From Shewanella eurypsychrophilus (GTDB taxonomy: Bacteria > Pseudomonadota > Gammaproteobacteria > Enterobacterales > Shewanellaceae), in NCBI RefSeq assembly GCF_007004545.3, contig NZ_CP045503.2, positions 466,501-530,500 of the forward strand: a stretch of 64,000 bases of DNA. Direction: 5' to 3'. The position numbers were made by a program, and so were the translations under genes. The notes under the pieces are model-generated. The model ran no database searches, was not told where the DNA came from, and worked only from the letters and a program-made list of their open reading frames with translations. Below, in pieces: positions 25,824-34,409 of this stretch. Numbering within the stretch: the first letter of the stretch is position 1; every line of letters starts with the position of its first letter.

Positions 25824-27413
25824 ATGGCGACTGCAATATCAACAGCAGACAAAGCATCACAGGTAGAGGCTCAACCCAAGGGCTATGAACGGGGCAGCCG
25901 CAGAGCCTGGATTGCCGTGTTTGGTGGTCTTATCGGTGCCTTCATGGCGATTCTGGATATTCAGATAACCAATGCTTCTATGAAAGAGATCCAGGGAAGC
26001 CTAGGTGCCACATTGGAGGAGGGGTCTTGGATCGCAACGGCCTATCTGGTTGCCGAGATGATAGCCATTCCGCTCTCTGGCTGGCTCAGCCAGGGGTTAT
26101 CGGTGCGCCGTTACCTGTTGTGGACGACCTCCTTGTTTATCGGTGCATCACTCTTGTGTTCCATGGCCTGGAACCTGGAGTCAATGATCGCCTTTAGGGC
26201 CTTGCAGGGCTTCTTTGGTGGCGCCTTGATCCCTCTGGCGTTCAGGCTGATTTTAGAGTTTCTTCCTGATAATAAACGCTCAGTTGGAATGGCCTTATTT
26301 GGGGTTACAGCGACTTTTGCACCATCAATTGGGCCAACATTGGGTGGTTGGTTAACAGAGCAGTTTAGCTGGCACTATCTGTTCTATATTAACGTGCCTC
26401 CAGGGTTGTTGGTGATGGCCATGCTTGCCTATGGCTTAGAGAAGAAACCTGTCATATGGGACAAGCTTAAGAATGTGGATCTTTCGGGGATTATTACCAT
26501 GGCGCTGGGCATGGGCTGCCTGGAAGTCGTGCTCGAAGAGGGTAACCGTAAAGATTGGTTTGGCTCAGATCTGATCCGTAATCTAAGTATCGTCGCAGTC
26601 ATCAATATCTCACTGTTTATCTATATTCAGCTGAAAAAGAAAGAACCTCTAGTTAACCTTAGGTTGCTGGGGCAGAGAGACTTTGCCATTTCGACACTGG
26701 CATACTTCTTACTCGGTGTAGCGCTGTTTGGGGCGATTTATATGATCCCTCTCTACTTGTCACAGATCCATGATTATAGTCCGCTGGAGATTGGCGAAGT
26801 GATTATGTGGATGGGCTTTCCCCAGTTGTTGGTACTGCCTTTTATTCCTAAGCTTATGGAGCGTTTTGATGGCCGTTATCTAGCGGCATTTGGTTTCGCC
26901 ATGTTCTCTTTAAGCTACTATATGAATAGCCACATGACTGCAGACTTTGCCGGCGATCAGATGATTGCCTCGCAAATAGTACGTGCACTAGGTCAGCCAT
27001 TTATCTTAGTGCCCATAGGCATTATAGCGACCATGCATATCAAACCCCATGAGAATGCCTCTGCATCGACAGTGCTTAATGTTATGCGTAATTTGGGTGG
27101 CGCCTGTGGTATTGCCTTAGTGGCAACCATGACAGATAACTTGTCCAGAGAGCATTTGGCCAATATCAAAGAGACATTACCCGCCGTTAGTCCTCTGGCT
27201 AATGACTACCTGACTCAAACTGCAAATGTGTTTATTCAGGCTGGCTCAGATCCTGTCACTGCCTCGGCGCAAGCCAACGCCATGCTGAGTCAGACCATGA
27301 CACAGCAAGCTTATATTCAAGCCTACAATGATGTGTTTTTCATATTGTCAGTCTTGTTACTTGTTGCGGTCGTTGCGGTGCTTTCAATCAGAAAACCAAC
27401 TAAAAAAACTTAG
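25824..27413 (+). CDS. EmrB-like MFS drug exporter (DHA2 family)
   Basis: A 529-residue inner-membrane proton-driven exporter with about 14 membrane helices. The DHA2 signatures are present: FMAILDIQITNASMKEIQGSL in helix 1, and motif C-like GPTLGGWLTEQFSWHYLFYIN. It partners with the EmrA-like adaptor two bases upstream. Substrate is likely a hydrophobic compound or weak acid, by analogy with EmrB; the specific drug is unknown. Probable control is by the divergent LysR protein. Confidence 0.94.
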   Translation: MATAISTADKASQVEAQPKGYERGSRRAWIAVFGGLIGAFMAILDIQITNASMKEIQGSLGATLEEGSWIATAYLVAEMIAIPLSGWLSQGLSVRRYLLWTTSLFIGASLLCSMAWNLESMIAFRALQGFFGGALIPLAFRLILEFLPDNKRSVGMALFGVTATFAPSIGPTLGGWLTEQFSWHYLFYINVPPGLLVMAMLAYGLEKKPVIWDKLKNVDLSGIITMALGMGCLEVVLEEGNRKDWFGSDLIRNLSIVAVINISLFIYIQLKKKEPLVNLRLLGQRDFAISTLAYFLLGVALFGAIYMIPLYLSQIHDYSPLEIGEVIMWMGFPQLLVLPFIPKLMERFDGRYLAAFGFAMFSLSYYMNSHMTADFAGDQMIASQIVRALGQPFILVPIGIIATMHIKPHENASASTVLNVMRNLGGACGIALVATMTDNLSREHLANIKETLPAVSPLANDYLTQTANVFIQAGSDPVTASAQANAMLSQTMTQQAYIQAYNDVFFILSVLLLVAVVAVLSIRKPTKKT

Positions 27414-27481
27414 TTATATTTGCCTGCTTAGATTATTAGCCTCTGTGATAAACTGATCTTTTACTGGGTCGGAGAATGGAA

Positions 27482-27934
27482 ATGCAATGGAGTGATTTGG
27501 CGTTTGATGCACTCTCAGTCGATGAGCTATATGAGCTAATGAAGCTCAGGGTGGATATATTTGTGGTAGAGCAAAACTGCCCTTATCCTGAGTTGGATGG
27601 TAAAGATCGTCACCCAGAAACACGCCACTTACTGGGGAGAAATCCGCTTGGTGAAATCGTGGCTTATTCACGTATTTTAGCCCCAGGGATAAGCTATCCA
27701 GAAGTAAGCATTGGCCGTGTCGTTGTGGCTAAGCAGGCTAGAGGTGCTGGAGTTGCTCACCAACTGATGATTGAATCGATAAAGTTAGCCAAGAAAAATT
27801 GGCCCGATGAGAATATTCAGTTAGGTGGACAGGAATATTTGAAAAGTTTCTATCAGAAGCTGGGATTTGAACCTGTCTCTGAGGTGTACCTAGAAGATGG
27901 GATCCCGCATCTGGATATGCTGTTCAAGCGTTAG
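27482..27934 (+). CDS. elaA: ElaA-type GNAT acetyltransferase
   Basis: A 150-residue GNAT-fold N-acetyltransferase very similar to E. coli ElaA: LMKLRVDIFVVEQNCPYPELDG, IGRVVVAKQARGAGVAHQLM (acetyl-CoA binding RxxGxG/A-type loop), and FYQKLGFEPVSEVYLEDGIPH. The acceptor is unknown. Two in-frame ATGs lie six bases apart; GGAG sits one base before the first (27476) but seven before the second, so 27482 is chosen. It is followed at once by a 42-bp perfect palindrome. Confidence 0.93.
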   Translation: MQWSDLAFDALSVDELYELMKLRVDIFVVEQNCPYPELDGKDRHPETRHLLGRNPLGEIVAYSRILAPGISYPEVSIGRVVVAKQARGAGVAHQLMIESIKLAKKNWPDENIQLGGQEYLKSFYQKLGFEPVSEVYLEDGIPHLDMLFKR

Positions 27935-27949
27935 TGAAAATGAGTGAAT

Positions 27950-27991
27950 AAAAGGAACACATGATTTATGCATAAATCATGTGTTCCTTTT
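27950..27991. terminator. 42-bp perfect palindrome, bidirectional terminator
   Basis: Every base from 27950 to 27991 pairs with its mirror partner: AAAAGGAACAC at one end and GTGTTCCTTTT at the other, with ATGATTTATGCATAAATCAT in the middle. A T run follows. It separates elaA from a convergent small gene. The length of the perfect match is unusual for a terminator. Confidence 0.8.
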
Positions 27992-28016
27992 TGGGTAACG
28001 CCTCAAAAAATGAGGT

Positions 28017-28262
28017 TTAATCCCTTAGCTGAACCGATGGATGATAATCCACATTACCATTACTACAGATCGATGCTAGTTGGTCCTGTTGAGCGATAAT
28101 GGCCAAAGGTCCAGAGGGCAAATGGCGGACAAACAACAGCCGATAACCAAATCGGTGCAGGCTGTATAGTGCCATTTTTTGCTCAGCGTTCATTAATTGC
28201 CAATGCTCGCTTTGCTGTATGGGGCTAGTTCGCCTATCTTGCAGTTGTTGTGCTATTTGCAT
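28017..28262 (-). CDS. Small hypothetical protein
   Basis: An 81-residue protein I do not recognise. It has an N-terminal Gln-rich helix (MQIAQQLQDRR), then LMNAEQKMALYSLHRFGYRLLFVRHLPSGPLAIIAQQ and an Ile/Cys-containing tail. No signal peptide or membrane helix is evident. The codon pattern looks coding, the frame is bounded by the palindromic terminator, and no other gene covers this stretch, so it is probably real. Only a weak AAAGA precedes the ATG. The 220 bases upstream to the radical SAM gene are non-coding. Confidence 0.55.
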   Translation of the reverse strand: MQIAQQLQDRRTSPIQQSEHWQLMNAEQKMALYSLHRFGYRLLFVRHLPSGPLAIIAQQDQLASICSNGNVDYHPSVQLRD

Positions 28263-28484
28263 ATTTTTATCTTTACGTATGCAGGCCGATGCTGCCTGAC
28301 TGTTTGCACACTAATGTGCCTTCATCTGATCTCAAATTGAAGATTAGATGGTTATTATAATATCACTGTATATCTGAACAAAAATTGAACTGCATCATCG
28401 TATACTTATTTATGGGTAGATAAAAGTCATTATTGCGAGCTGCCTCACAGTTTATTAGGTGTAGGTTTATTAGGAGAGGTTAAC

Positions 28485-29369
28485 TTGCTGAATTATATAG
28501 AACCTGTGTTTCGACCACCCTCTGAGTGGAAATCACTTATTTTGCAGGTGACTAACGGCTGCAGTTGGAATCAGTGTAGCTTTTGTGACATGTATACAGC
28601 ACCACAGAAACGTTTTCGTGCTCAGAAATTAGATCAGATCGTTGAGGATATTCTAAAGGTGTCACAGCTAGGTGCGTCTGTCAGTCGGGTTTTTCTGGCT
28701 GACGGTGATGCCATGAGTTTGCCTTTCTCCAGACTGGAAGCCATCTGTCTATTGATTAAAGAGCATCTCCCCCAAGTTACCCGGATAAGCAGTTATTGTT
28801 TGCCGAGAAATTTAAACAATAAGACCCCTGAACAGCTCTTAAGGCTTAAAGAGTTGGGCTTAACCTTGCTCTATATTGGCTGTGAAAGTGGTGATAATGA
28901 GGTACTTGATCGCATCGAGAAGGGTGAGACTTATGAGTCTTCATTGAATGCCTTGTTAAAGATAAAAGCCGCTGGCATCAAGTCTTCTGTGATGATACTT
29001 AATGGCTTAGGAGGCACTGAATTATCCCATCAGCATGCGGTTAACTCTGCTAAGTTAATGAATGCGGCTCAGCCCGAGTACTTGTCTACATTGGTGGTGA
29101 CGTTACCGTTAGGGACACAAAGCATGGATGCGAGATTTGACGGTGCATTTCAGCTACCCGATCAAATGGGCTTATTTAAAGAGATGCAGACGCTATTACA
29201 GGAACTCAATCTCGATAAAACAATATTTAGATCCGATCACGCATCTAACTACCTGGTACTCAAAGGAATACTCGGTAGAGATAAAGCCCAGCTACTCGCT
29301 CAGGTTGATCAAGCCATCACACAACCGCAGCAGACCATACTCAGGCAGGAGTGGCAGCGAGGTTTATAA
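28485..29369 (+). CDS. Radical SAM protein
   Basis: A 294-residue radical SAM enzyme. The cluster motif is NGCSWNQCSFC (Cys26, Cys31, Cys34), i.e. C-X4-C-X2-C rather than the usual C-X3-C-X2-C; this wider spacing is known in a subgroup of radical SAM proteins with GCSxNxCxFC motifs. YIGCESGDNEVLDRIEKG is the SAM-binding region typical of Elp3/MiaB-like barrels. The reaction is unknown. The start is TTG: AGGAGAGG at 28472-28479 sits at correct spacing to TTG 28485 and no upstream ATG fits. The stop TAA lies inside a dispersed repeat. Confidence 0.87.
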   Translation: MLNYIEPVFRPPSEWKSLILQVTNGCSWNQCSFCDMYTAPQKRFRAQKLDQIVEDILKVSQLGASVSRVFLADGDAMSLPFSRLEAICLLIKEHLPQVTRISSYCLPRNLNNKTPEQLLRLKELGLTLLYIGCESGDNEVLDRIEKGETYESSLNALLKIKAAGIKSSVMILNGLGGTELSHQHAVNSAKLMNAAQPEYLSTLVVTLPLGTQSMDARFDGAFQLPDQMGLFKEMQTLLQELNLDKTIFRSDHASNYLVLKGILGRDKAQLLAQVDQAITQPQQTILRQEWQRGL

Positions 29370-29376
29370 TACCAAT
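29367..29376 (+). repeat. Dispersed TAATACCAAT element, copy 3
   Basis: TAATACCAAT starting at the radical SAM stop codon, followed by GCAATAGGTAT so that ATACC and GGTAT form an interrupted dyad. Confidence 0.55.
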
Positions 29377-29390
29377 GCAATAGGTATAAA

Positions 29391-30341
29391 TTACTTTTGT
29401 GGTTGCATCAAGGTGCCATCATCTTTCAAGGATGACACAATATTTAAACAGTGATCTTTGAACCACTGGATCAATGGGTCCCTATGTACTCTTGCATGCC
29501 AGTAGAGAGTACTTTCTAAGGGGGGAAGCGGCGCGATTGATGCGCCTACAAACTTATCTTTCCATAGTTCATATTGCAGGGCACGTTCAGGAATAAATCC
29601 TACATGTTTACCAGCCATTAAACCATGCATCATGACCATTATTGAGTTGCTAACAAAACTCACTTTACGCGTTAGATTATGAGCCTGCACCATGAGGTTT
29701 ATTTGACCCTCAACGAGGTTCGATGATGAGTATTCAGCGGTTTCATAAGAAAAAATCTGCGTTAAACTGGGGTTTTTTATCTTCGCCAGTGGATGTGTTT
29801 TTGCAAATGCCGCGCAATATTGGTCTTGATTGAGCCGGCGGCCATATATATTAGCCGGTGGCGCCTCTGTACCTCCGGCGGCTAAGTCCAACTCACCAGA
29901 TTCGAGCATAGTGAACAGGTCTCTTGGTTTATGAACGAACTCCAGTTCAACATTGGGCGCCTCTTTCATTATCTTATCTAACATCATAGGGATCATTTGC
30001 TGAGTGAGATCATCCATAAAGGCGATACGAATGACGCCATGGGTTTCGGCAGGGTCGAAAGGTTGTTGTAAAATCAGTTGGCTACTCATCTGCAACCACT
30101 CTCGTAATTTTGGGAGTAGAGCGATGGCATGTTCCGTTGCTTTGATCCCCTGACCATGTTTGACAAACAGGGGAGTATTAAACAAGGCACGTATTTTTTT
30201 GAGGTTTTGGCTCATGGCTGGCTGAGAGATGTCGAGTCTATCGGCACTCTTAGATACGCTTTGCTCTTCGATTAAGATGACTAAACTCAGTAATAAGTTT
30301 AAGTCACAGCCTTGAATTATTTTCAGATCTGAATGATTCAT
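29391..30341 (-). CDS. LysR-family regulator (second of an overlapping pair)
   Basis: A 316-residue LysR-type regulator with the helix-turn-helix in SVSKSADRLDISQPAMSQNLKKIRALF and an effector domain beginning near residue 95 (HGVIRIAFMDDLTQQMIP). Its ATG overlaps the TGA of the upstream LysR gene by four bases, so the two are translationally coupled. DLNLLLSLVILIEEQSVSKSA groups it with the NodD/LeuO-like branch. Target genes cannot be identified; the convergent radical SAM gene is the nearest candidate other than the pair itself. Confidence 0.92.
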   Translation of the reverse strand: MNHSDLKIIQGCDLNLLLSLVILIEEQSVSKSADRLDISQPAMSQNLKKIRALFNTPLFVKHGQGIKATEHAIALLPKLREWLQMSSQLILQQPFDPAETHGVIRIAFMDDLTQQMIPMMLDKIMKEAPNVELEFVHKPRDLFTMLESGELDLAAGGTEAPPANIYGRRLNQDQYCAAFAKTHPLAKIKNPSLTQIFSYETAEYSSSNLVEGQINLMVQAHNLTRKVSFVSNSIMVMMHGLMAGKHVGFIPERALQYELWKDKFVGASIAPLPPLESTLYWHARVHRDPLIQWFKDHCLNIVSSLKDDGTLMQPQK

Positions 30342-31279
30342 GGAGTCATACTTTCGATTGTCAGGTGAGTTTGTAAGATGTCAGACAGCTCTTTTCTAAA
30401 CCATTTCTGCAGCTCGGCATTACGACTATGGCTATTCCAGCAAAGCTTAAGTTCCAGAGCAATAGGCTCACCTAACCAGTTAAAGGACTCTGCTTCATAT
30501 TCAGATAGTAGCTTAGTGATATAGTGAGGGATAAGCGTGGCGGTATTCTCAGTCTTAAGCGCCTGGATCATCGTGGACAGTGAACCAGATGTGAGTGCGT
30601 ATGAGGCCTCTTGTGCGTTTATTTTTTTCAGCGCATTAATCACATGGATTTGGTTATGTTCTTGATATTGGTATCTCAACAGTTTCAGGCCTGTTTCCGC
30701 ATTATATTCGCCTTGCTGTACGGCGAAGTCATGGCTCAAAGAGACCATCTGCCAGTTAGCTCGCGCTAGCGTCATACTTTGGATGGGTTTAGGGACATTG
30801 TCATAAAATCCGACGATAAGGTCTACCTGACCACGACGTAATTCCTGAAACCCATCTCGTCGTTGGGTTAGATATTCAATTTCAAGATTAGGTGCTAGCT
30901 CATTCATTCGGCTCAGCAAAGGCGCAATACACAATTGGGCGGTGGCATCGTTCATGATAAAACGTATGCGCCCTCGTGCCGTCTTAGGATCAAAGTCATC
31001 AGTTTCTAACAGTTCTATGACCTTCACCAGCAAAGGCTTTAGATCTTGTTCTATGCTGAGTGCTTTATTGGTTAATGTCATGCCATTGTGCCCCTTTACT
31101 AACAGGGGATCTTCGAACATAAGCCGTAATCTTTTTAAGACCTGACTCATTGCCGATTGAGATAAATTAAGCTGCTTAGCAGCCTTAGTGACATGTGCTT
31201 CTTTCAGCAATACCGATAAAGCTATCAGTAAGTTGAGGTCACAATCTTTTAGTTGTTCGAAGTTTCTGTGTAATGGCAT
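30338..31279 (-). CDS. LysR-family regulator (first of an overlapping pair)
   Basis: A 313-residue LysR-type regulator. DLNLLIALSVLLKEAHVTKAA and LNLSQSAMSQVLKRLRLMF form the DNA-binding domain; RIRFIMNDATAQLCIAPLL opens the effector domain. It is clearly paralogous to the next gene, with similar N termini, and overlaps it by four bases. Such a coupled pair could heterodimerise or regulate each other. Upstream on the same strand lies the terminator of the CsrB-like RNA, which insulates this gene from it. Confidence 0.92.
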   Translation of the reverse strand: MPLHRNFEQLKDCDLNLLIALSVLLKEAHVTKAAKQLNLSQSAMSQVLKRLRLMFEDPLLVKGHNGMTLTNKALSIEQDLKPLLVKVIELLETDDFDPKTARGRIRFIMNDATAQLCIAPLLSRMNELAPNLEIEYLTQRRDGFQELRRGQVDLIVGFYDNVPKPIQSMTLARANWQMVSLSHDFAVQQGEYNAETGLKLLRYQYQEHNQIHVINALKKINAQEASYALTSGSLSTMIQALKTENTATLIPHYITKLLSEYEAESFNWLGEPIALELKLCWNSHSRNAELQKWFRKELSDILQTHLTIESMTP

Positions 31280-31377
31280 CCAGCGGCTCGAATAAGTTAA
31301 TTCGTTGACAGCTCGACTATAGTGTAAATGGGATTATGATCAAAGCGGTAACAGTTGAAATTAGGGGGTGTTAAGTG

Positions 31378-31401
31378 AAAAAAAGGCCGATCCTTGGCCT
31401 T
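31378..31401 (-). terminator. Terminator of the CsrB-like RNA
   Basis: AAGGCC and GGCCTT (31383-31388 and 31396-31401) form the stem; on the minus strand it runs into TTTTTTT. There is no T run on the plus strand, so it acts leftward. Confidence 0.85.
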
Positions 31402-31715
31402 AGGGGTCACAAACTAGCGTCTTAAACAAAGATATTGATTAAGAGGGAAAAATCCTTTTAAAGGTCCTTCTTGTTGAACTACCTAGCTATCCTTAACTAG
31501 GCTTTAGCATCCTGCTAATGTCATTTTATTTCCGTATTGGTTTCGCATGTATAGTCTCTATTTCACTTCAAACCAGGACATCCGGGTTCTGGGCGCTTCC
31601 TGCTAAGTTGAAGTCAGTCGTCCTTGTGGTAACTTGTTCCATGTTACAACTGGCCAACACATCCTGTGTTAATTGCATCTTGCTAGGCCTAGCTTATCTT
31701 TCCTGATTCAATGAG

Positions 31716-31733
31716 TAATACCAATGGGTATTA
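31716..31733. repeat. Dispersed TAATACCAAT element, copy 4, full palindrome
   Basis: TAATACC-AATG-GGTATTA, with 7-bp perfect arms. It lies inside the CsrB-like RNA, where it would form a hairpin without a GGA loop, so it may be an insertion of the dispersed element. Confidence 0.6.
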
Positions 31734-31925
31734 AATCCTTTTTAAGCAGTGCAACATCCGTATTAACCTGAGCCTATTTTCCTAACAGACTTTCCTTAAC
31801 TAGAGAGAATGAATCCCTTCTATGTCAGACACTCAATCCTAGAGTTATCGGGTCCATATATTCTGACAAAATGTGCGTTAACACGCTGATAGCCTATCCT
31901 TGGCAGTCAGAGTTACATCTCAAGT

Positions 31926-32951
31926 TTAAGATGCAATAACTTGTGTTTCACTGGTTAGCGTGATGATAACGCGACGCTCTAGAGCACGCTCTTGAGTCGT
32001 ATTAGCATGAGCACCTTGCTCACCAGAAGCTTGTTTCTCTAGCTGTTTAACTTCAACACCATGAGAAGTCAGGTAATCTTCAACGTGCTGTACACGTGCT
32101 TCAGATAGATTCAGGTTGTAAGTCGCATCACCTTGGTTATCTGCTTGACCGTTAAGCATGATGACATCGCTGTCATTTTTCTTAGAGATGCGAACGACTT
32201 CGTCAAGCTTTGCTTGAGCTGTGCTGCTTAACTCTGAAGAATCAAAACCGAATAGGACAGCAATACTGCTCTTTTCTACTTTTGTCTCGTAGACTGGCTC
32301 AGGGCGTGCTGCTGGCTTAGTCTCTTTGATCACAGCAGGAAGAACGACAGCTGTTTGAGTTGGCGTTGGCTTCACACCGAAACGGTAAGTCATTTGAAGA
32401 CCTACAGTTTGCGCATCCATATTGGCAGTGTTCCATGCTGACTCATCGATACCGGCGAAACGACGGTATTTAGCAGAGACAGATAGAGAGTCAGTGATGT
32501 TGTAACCCACACCAGCACCAAAGTAAGCAGCAGTATCAGTAGCGCTTACATATTTATCAGCATTCATCTGATGTGCAAGGTGGTATTGGTAAGCACCGGC
32601 TTCACCAGTTAGGAACCACTTTTCATTTAATGGAAGTGTACCGACCATACCTAAAGTAAAGCCATCAACTTCAATGCTTTGCCCATTATCGGTACGCATG
32701 TGATTGTCATCAGCAGTACCAAGATCTTGCCAACCGGCTTCTACAGCGAAGTATTTGTTTAGCTGGTAACCAACAATGGCGTTCCAAGCTAGGTCACTGT
32801 CGTCACCGAGGTAATCGCCGTTTGTTACATCTACTGATTCGTAGTTGCTTTGACCTGCACCGGCACCTAAGTACCAAGTGTTGTCGATATCTGCAGCGTT
32901 TGCATATGAGAAAGTACTCATAAGTGCGATAGCTAGTAGTGATTTTTTCAT
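31926..32951 (-). CDS. OmpA-family outer-membrane protein
   Basis: A 341-residue outer-membrane protein. Signal peptide MKKSLLAIALMSTFSYANA is cleaved before ADID. An eight-strand beta-barrel (about 20-195; NTWYLGAGAGQSNY, YFAVEAGWQDLG, ending VGLQMTYRFG) is joined by a Pro-rich linker to a peptidoglycan-binding OmpA C-terminal domain (FGFDSSELSSTAQAKLDEV, LNGQADNQGDATYNLNLSEARVQHVEDYL). TTAGGGAG before ATG 32951 fixes the start; a longer frame upstream lacks a ribosome site and would spoil the signal peptide. Its stop is immediately followed by the CsrB-like RNA on the same strand, and no terminator of its own is obvious. Confidence 0.93.
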   Translation of the reverse strand: MKKSLLAIALMSTFSYANAADIDNTWYLGAGAGQSNYESVDVTNGDYLGDDSDLAWNAIVGYQLNKYFAVEAGWQDLGTADDNHMRTDNGQSIEVDGFTLGMVGTLPLNEKWFLTGEAGAYQYHLAHQMNADKYVSATDTAAYFGAGVGYNITDSLSVSAKYRRFAGIDESAWNTANMDAQTVGLQMTYRFGVKPTPTQTAVVLPAVIKETKPAARPEPVYETKVEKSSIAVLFGFDSSELSSTAQAKLDEVVRISKKNDSDVIMLNGQADNQGDATYNLNLSEARVQHVEDYLTSHGVEVKQLEKQASGEQGAHANTTQERALERRVIITLTSETQVIAS

Positions 32952-33344
32952 CTTTGTGCTCCCTAATGGAAATTTCAAAATCATTATGTGTTTTGTTTCT
33001 ATGGGGTGCATTTTGGGGGAAGTAGATAATTTGATCGATAGAGTATCTCTTATAATGATTATTCGAATTCATTATGTATAGCCTCAAAGTCTTAGCTGGC
33101 TTAAGTTTCGATTAAGTTTTGTGCTTAGAGGTTTTATGAATGTTTATGGATTTCATCCGATACTATACTTGTATGTTATGAATGGTATCTTTTGTAACTA
33201 TTTGATTTTTATTGTTGAGTTTAATTTATGATGATTTCCGTACTTTTTATTGCCCCTATTGAGTCAGCAAACGAATATCTTATTAATAGTCAGTCTCAAC
33301 TAACTATTAATAAGGTAAATGAATTAACCTTGGTTTTTATTTGT
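32952..33344. other. AT-rich gap upstream of the OmpA-like gene
   Basis: About 390 AT-rich bases between the convergent-side mscS end and the ompA-like start. It must hold the ompA-like promoter and leader; I could not pick a convincing -10/-35 pair, and the short frames here lack ribosome sites. Confidence 0.5.
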
Positions 33345-34178
33345 CTACCTTTCTATATGAACTTCTCGCACCGGGCAGGGGATTTTAATGCCTGCGGCGT
33401 TCAGTGCTTTATAGATAGCCAAGTTTGTTTGGTACTTATCCTGATAATAAGTTTGTGTTGGTACCCAGTAGCGTATGCCTATTTCGATACCTATGCTGTT
33501 AAAACCATTAATACCGACATGTAGGCCCTTATCTTGGTATACCTGTGGACTCTCAGCTAATAGCTTGGTTGTCAGCGCTGTTACGTGTTCAGGATCGGTT
33601 TGGTAGCTGATGTTAAATCGGGTTTCGACTAGTTTGTTAGCAAAAGAGTTATGCAATATCTCGCCAACGATATGCTTGTTAGGGATATTTATCTGTTCGC
33701 CCTCCTCATTGGTCAACACTGTCATCCCTAGAAAAATATCCTTAACGACACCAGTGACCTCTTTGACTGTGATGGTGTTACCTACGACAAATGGTCGGGT
33801 GACTATGATGGTGATGCCTGCAGCATAGTTAGACAGCATTCCTTGTATGGCAAGGCCTGCTCCAAGAGAAGCTGCACCAATAGCCGCAACCATAGGTGTG
33901 ACACTGATCCCCAATTTCCCCAAGGCTACAATGGCAACCATGATGATGATAAGTATGCGAACTAAGTTACTGACGAAGCTGCTTAAGGTGAGATCAATAT
34001 TGTGCTTTTCAAATTGTCTAGTGACAAGGTTTGAGACTTTAGCTGCTAACCATAACCCGATTAAGAAGATGATGAATGCGCCGACGAGGCGGAAGCTGTA
34101 TTGCACTAAAAATTCAGTGATCAGCGTATATACGTTTTGTAACTGCTGAAGCTCCTGTTGCAGATGTTCTTCCGGCAT
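33345..34178 (-). CDS. MscS-family mechanosensitive channel
   Basis: A 277-residue inner-membrane channel that opens under membrane tension in hypo-osmotic shock. Three membrane helices (about 20-45, 65-90, 93-125) include the pore helix region GAASLGAGLAIQGMLSNYAAGITIIVTRPF, followed by the beta domain VVGNTITVKEVTGVVKDIFLGMTVL and the cytoplasmic cage ending CPVREVHIER. The size matches E. coli MscS (286). AAGGACAAG precedes the ATG. It is a single gene; nothing suggests a specialised ligand-gated form. Confidence 0.93.
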   Translation of the reverse strand: MPEEHLQQELQQLQNVYTLITEFLVQYSFRLVGAFIIFLIGLWLAAKVSNLVTRQFEKHNIDLTLSSFVSNLVRILIIIMVAIVALGKLGISVTPMVAAIGAASLGAGLAIQGMLSNYAAGITIIVTRPFVVGNTITVKEVTGVVKDIFLGMTVLTNEEGEQINIPNKHIVGEILHNSFANKLVETRFNISYQTDPEHVTALTTKLLAESPQVYQDKGLHVGINGFNSIGIEIGIRYWVPTQTYYQDKYQTNLAIYKALNAAGIKIPCPVREVHIER

Positions 34179-34409
34179 AACTTGTCCTTTTTATCGCTGG
34201 TAAACTTGAGACTAATACTCGATGGTAATGTTACTCACATTTACTGACAATTGTACTGATATTGTAAGGGAATTTAGTAAAACTTAGATGAGCCATATGA
34301 CAATCTGAGGATCAACGTGAAGAAGATCATGAATTGGGTGTGAGGTTACTGTAGCGCCTCGAGGGATCGGATACCCTGATATTCTATAACCCAATTTTGG
34401 AGCTATTTT

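Larger units (their letters stand above)
31378..31905 (-). ncRNA. csrB: CsrB-type regulatory RNA that sequesters CsrA
   Basis: A non-coding stretch of about 530 bases whose minus strand is packed with GGA: I count 20 GGA, 14 of them AGGA, against about one AGGA on the plus strand. Several lie in hairpin loops, the form bound by CsrA: AACAC-AGGAT-GTGTT (31656-31670), TTAGC-AGGAT-GCTAA (31504-31518), GTAAC-loop-GTTAC (31629-31647, loop ATGGAACAA), ACTC-loop-GAGT (31831-31845, loop TAGGATT) and GCC-AAGGATA-GGC (31892-31904). It ends in a strong terminator with seven T. This is the hallmark of CsrB/RsmZ-family RNAs, which titrate the translational repressor CsrA. The 5' end is uncertain: no clear promoter or UvrY/GacA box was found, and transcription may start inside or just after the OmpA-like gene. 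Confidence 0.78.

Noticed and set aside
31518..31706. 62-codon plus-strand frame in the CsrB-like region
   Set aside because: No ribosome site, unlike any protein, and the region is better explained by the minus-strand RNA.
32952..33011. Longer N terminus for the OmpA-like protein
   Set aside because: It would place about 20 residues before a clear signal peptide, and the ribosome site TTAGGGAG points to ATG 32951.
33228..33524. 98-codon plus-strand frame overlapping the end of mscS
   Set aside because: AT-rich, antisense to mscS and no ribosome site.
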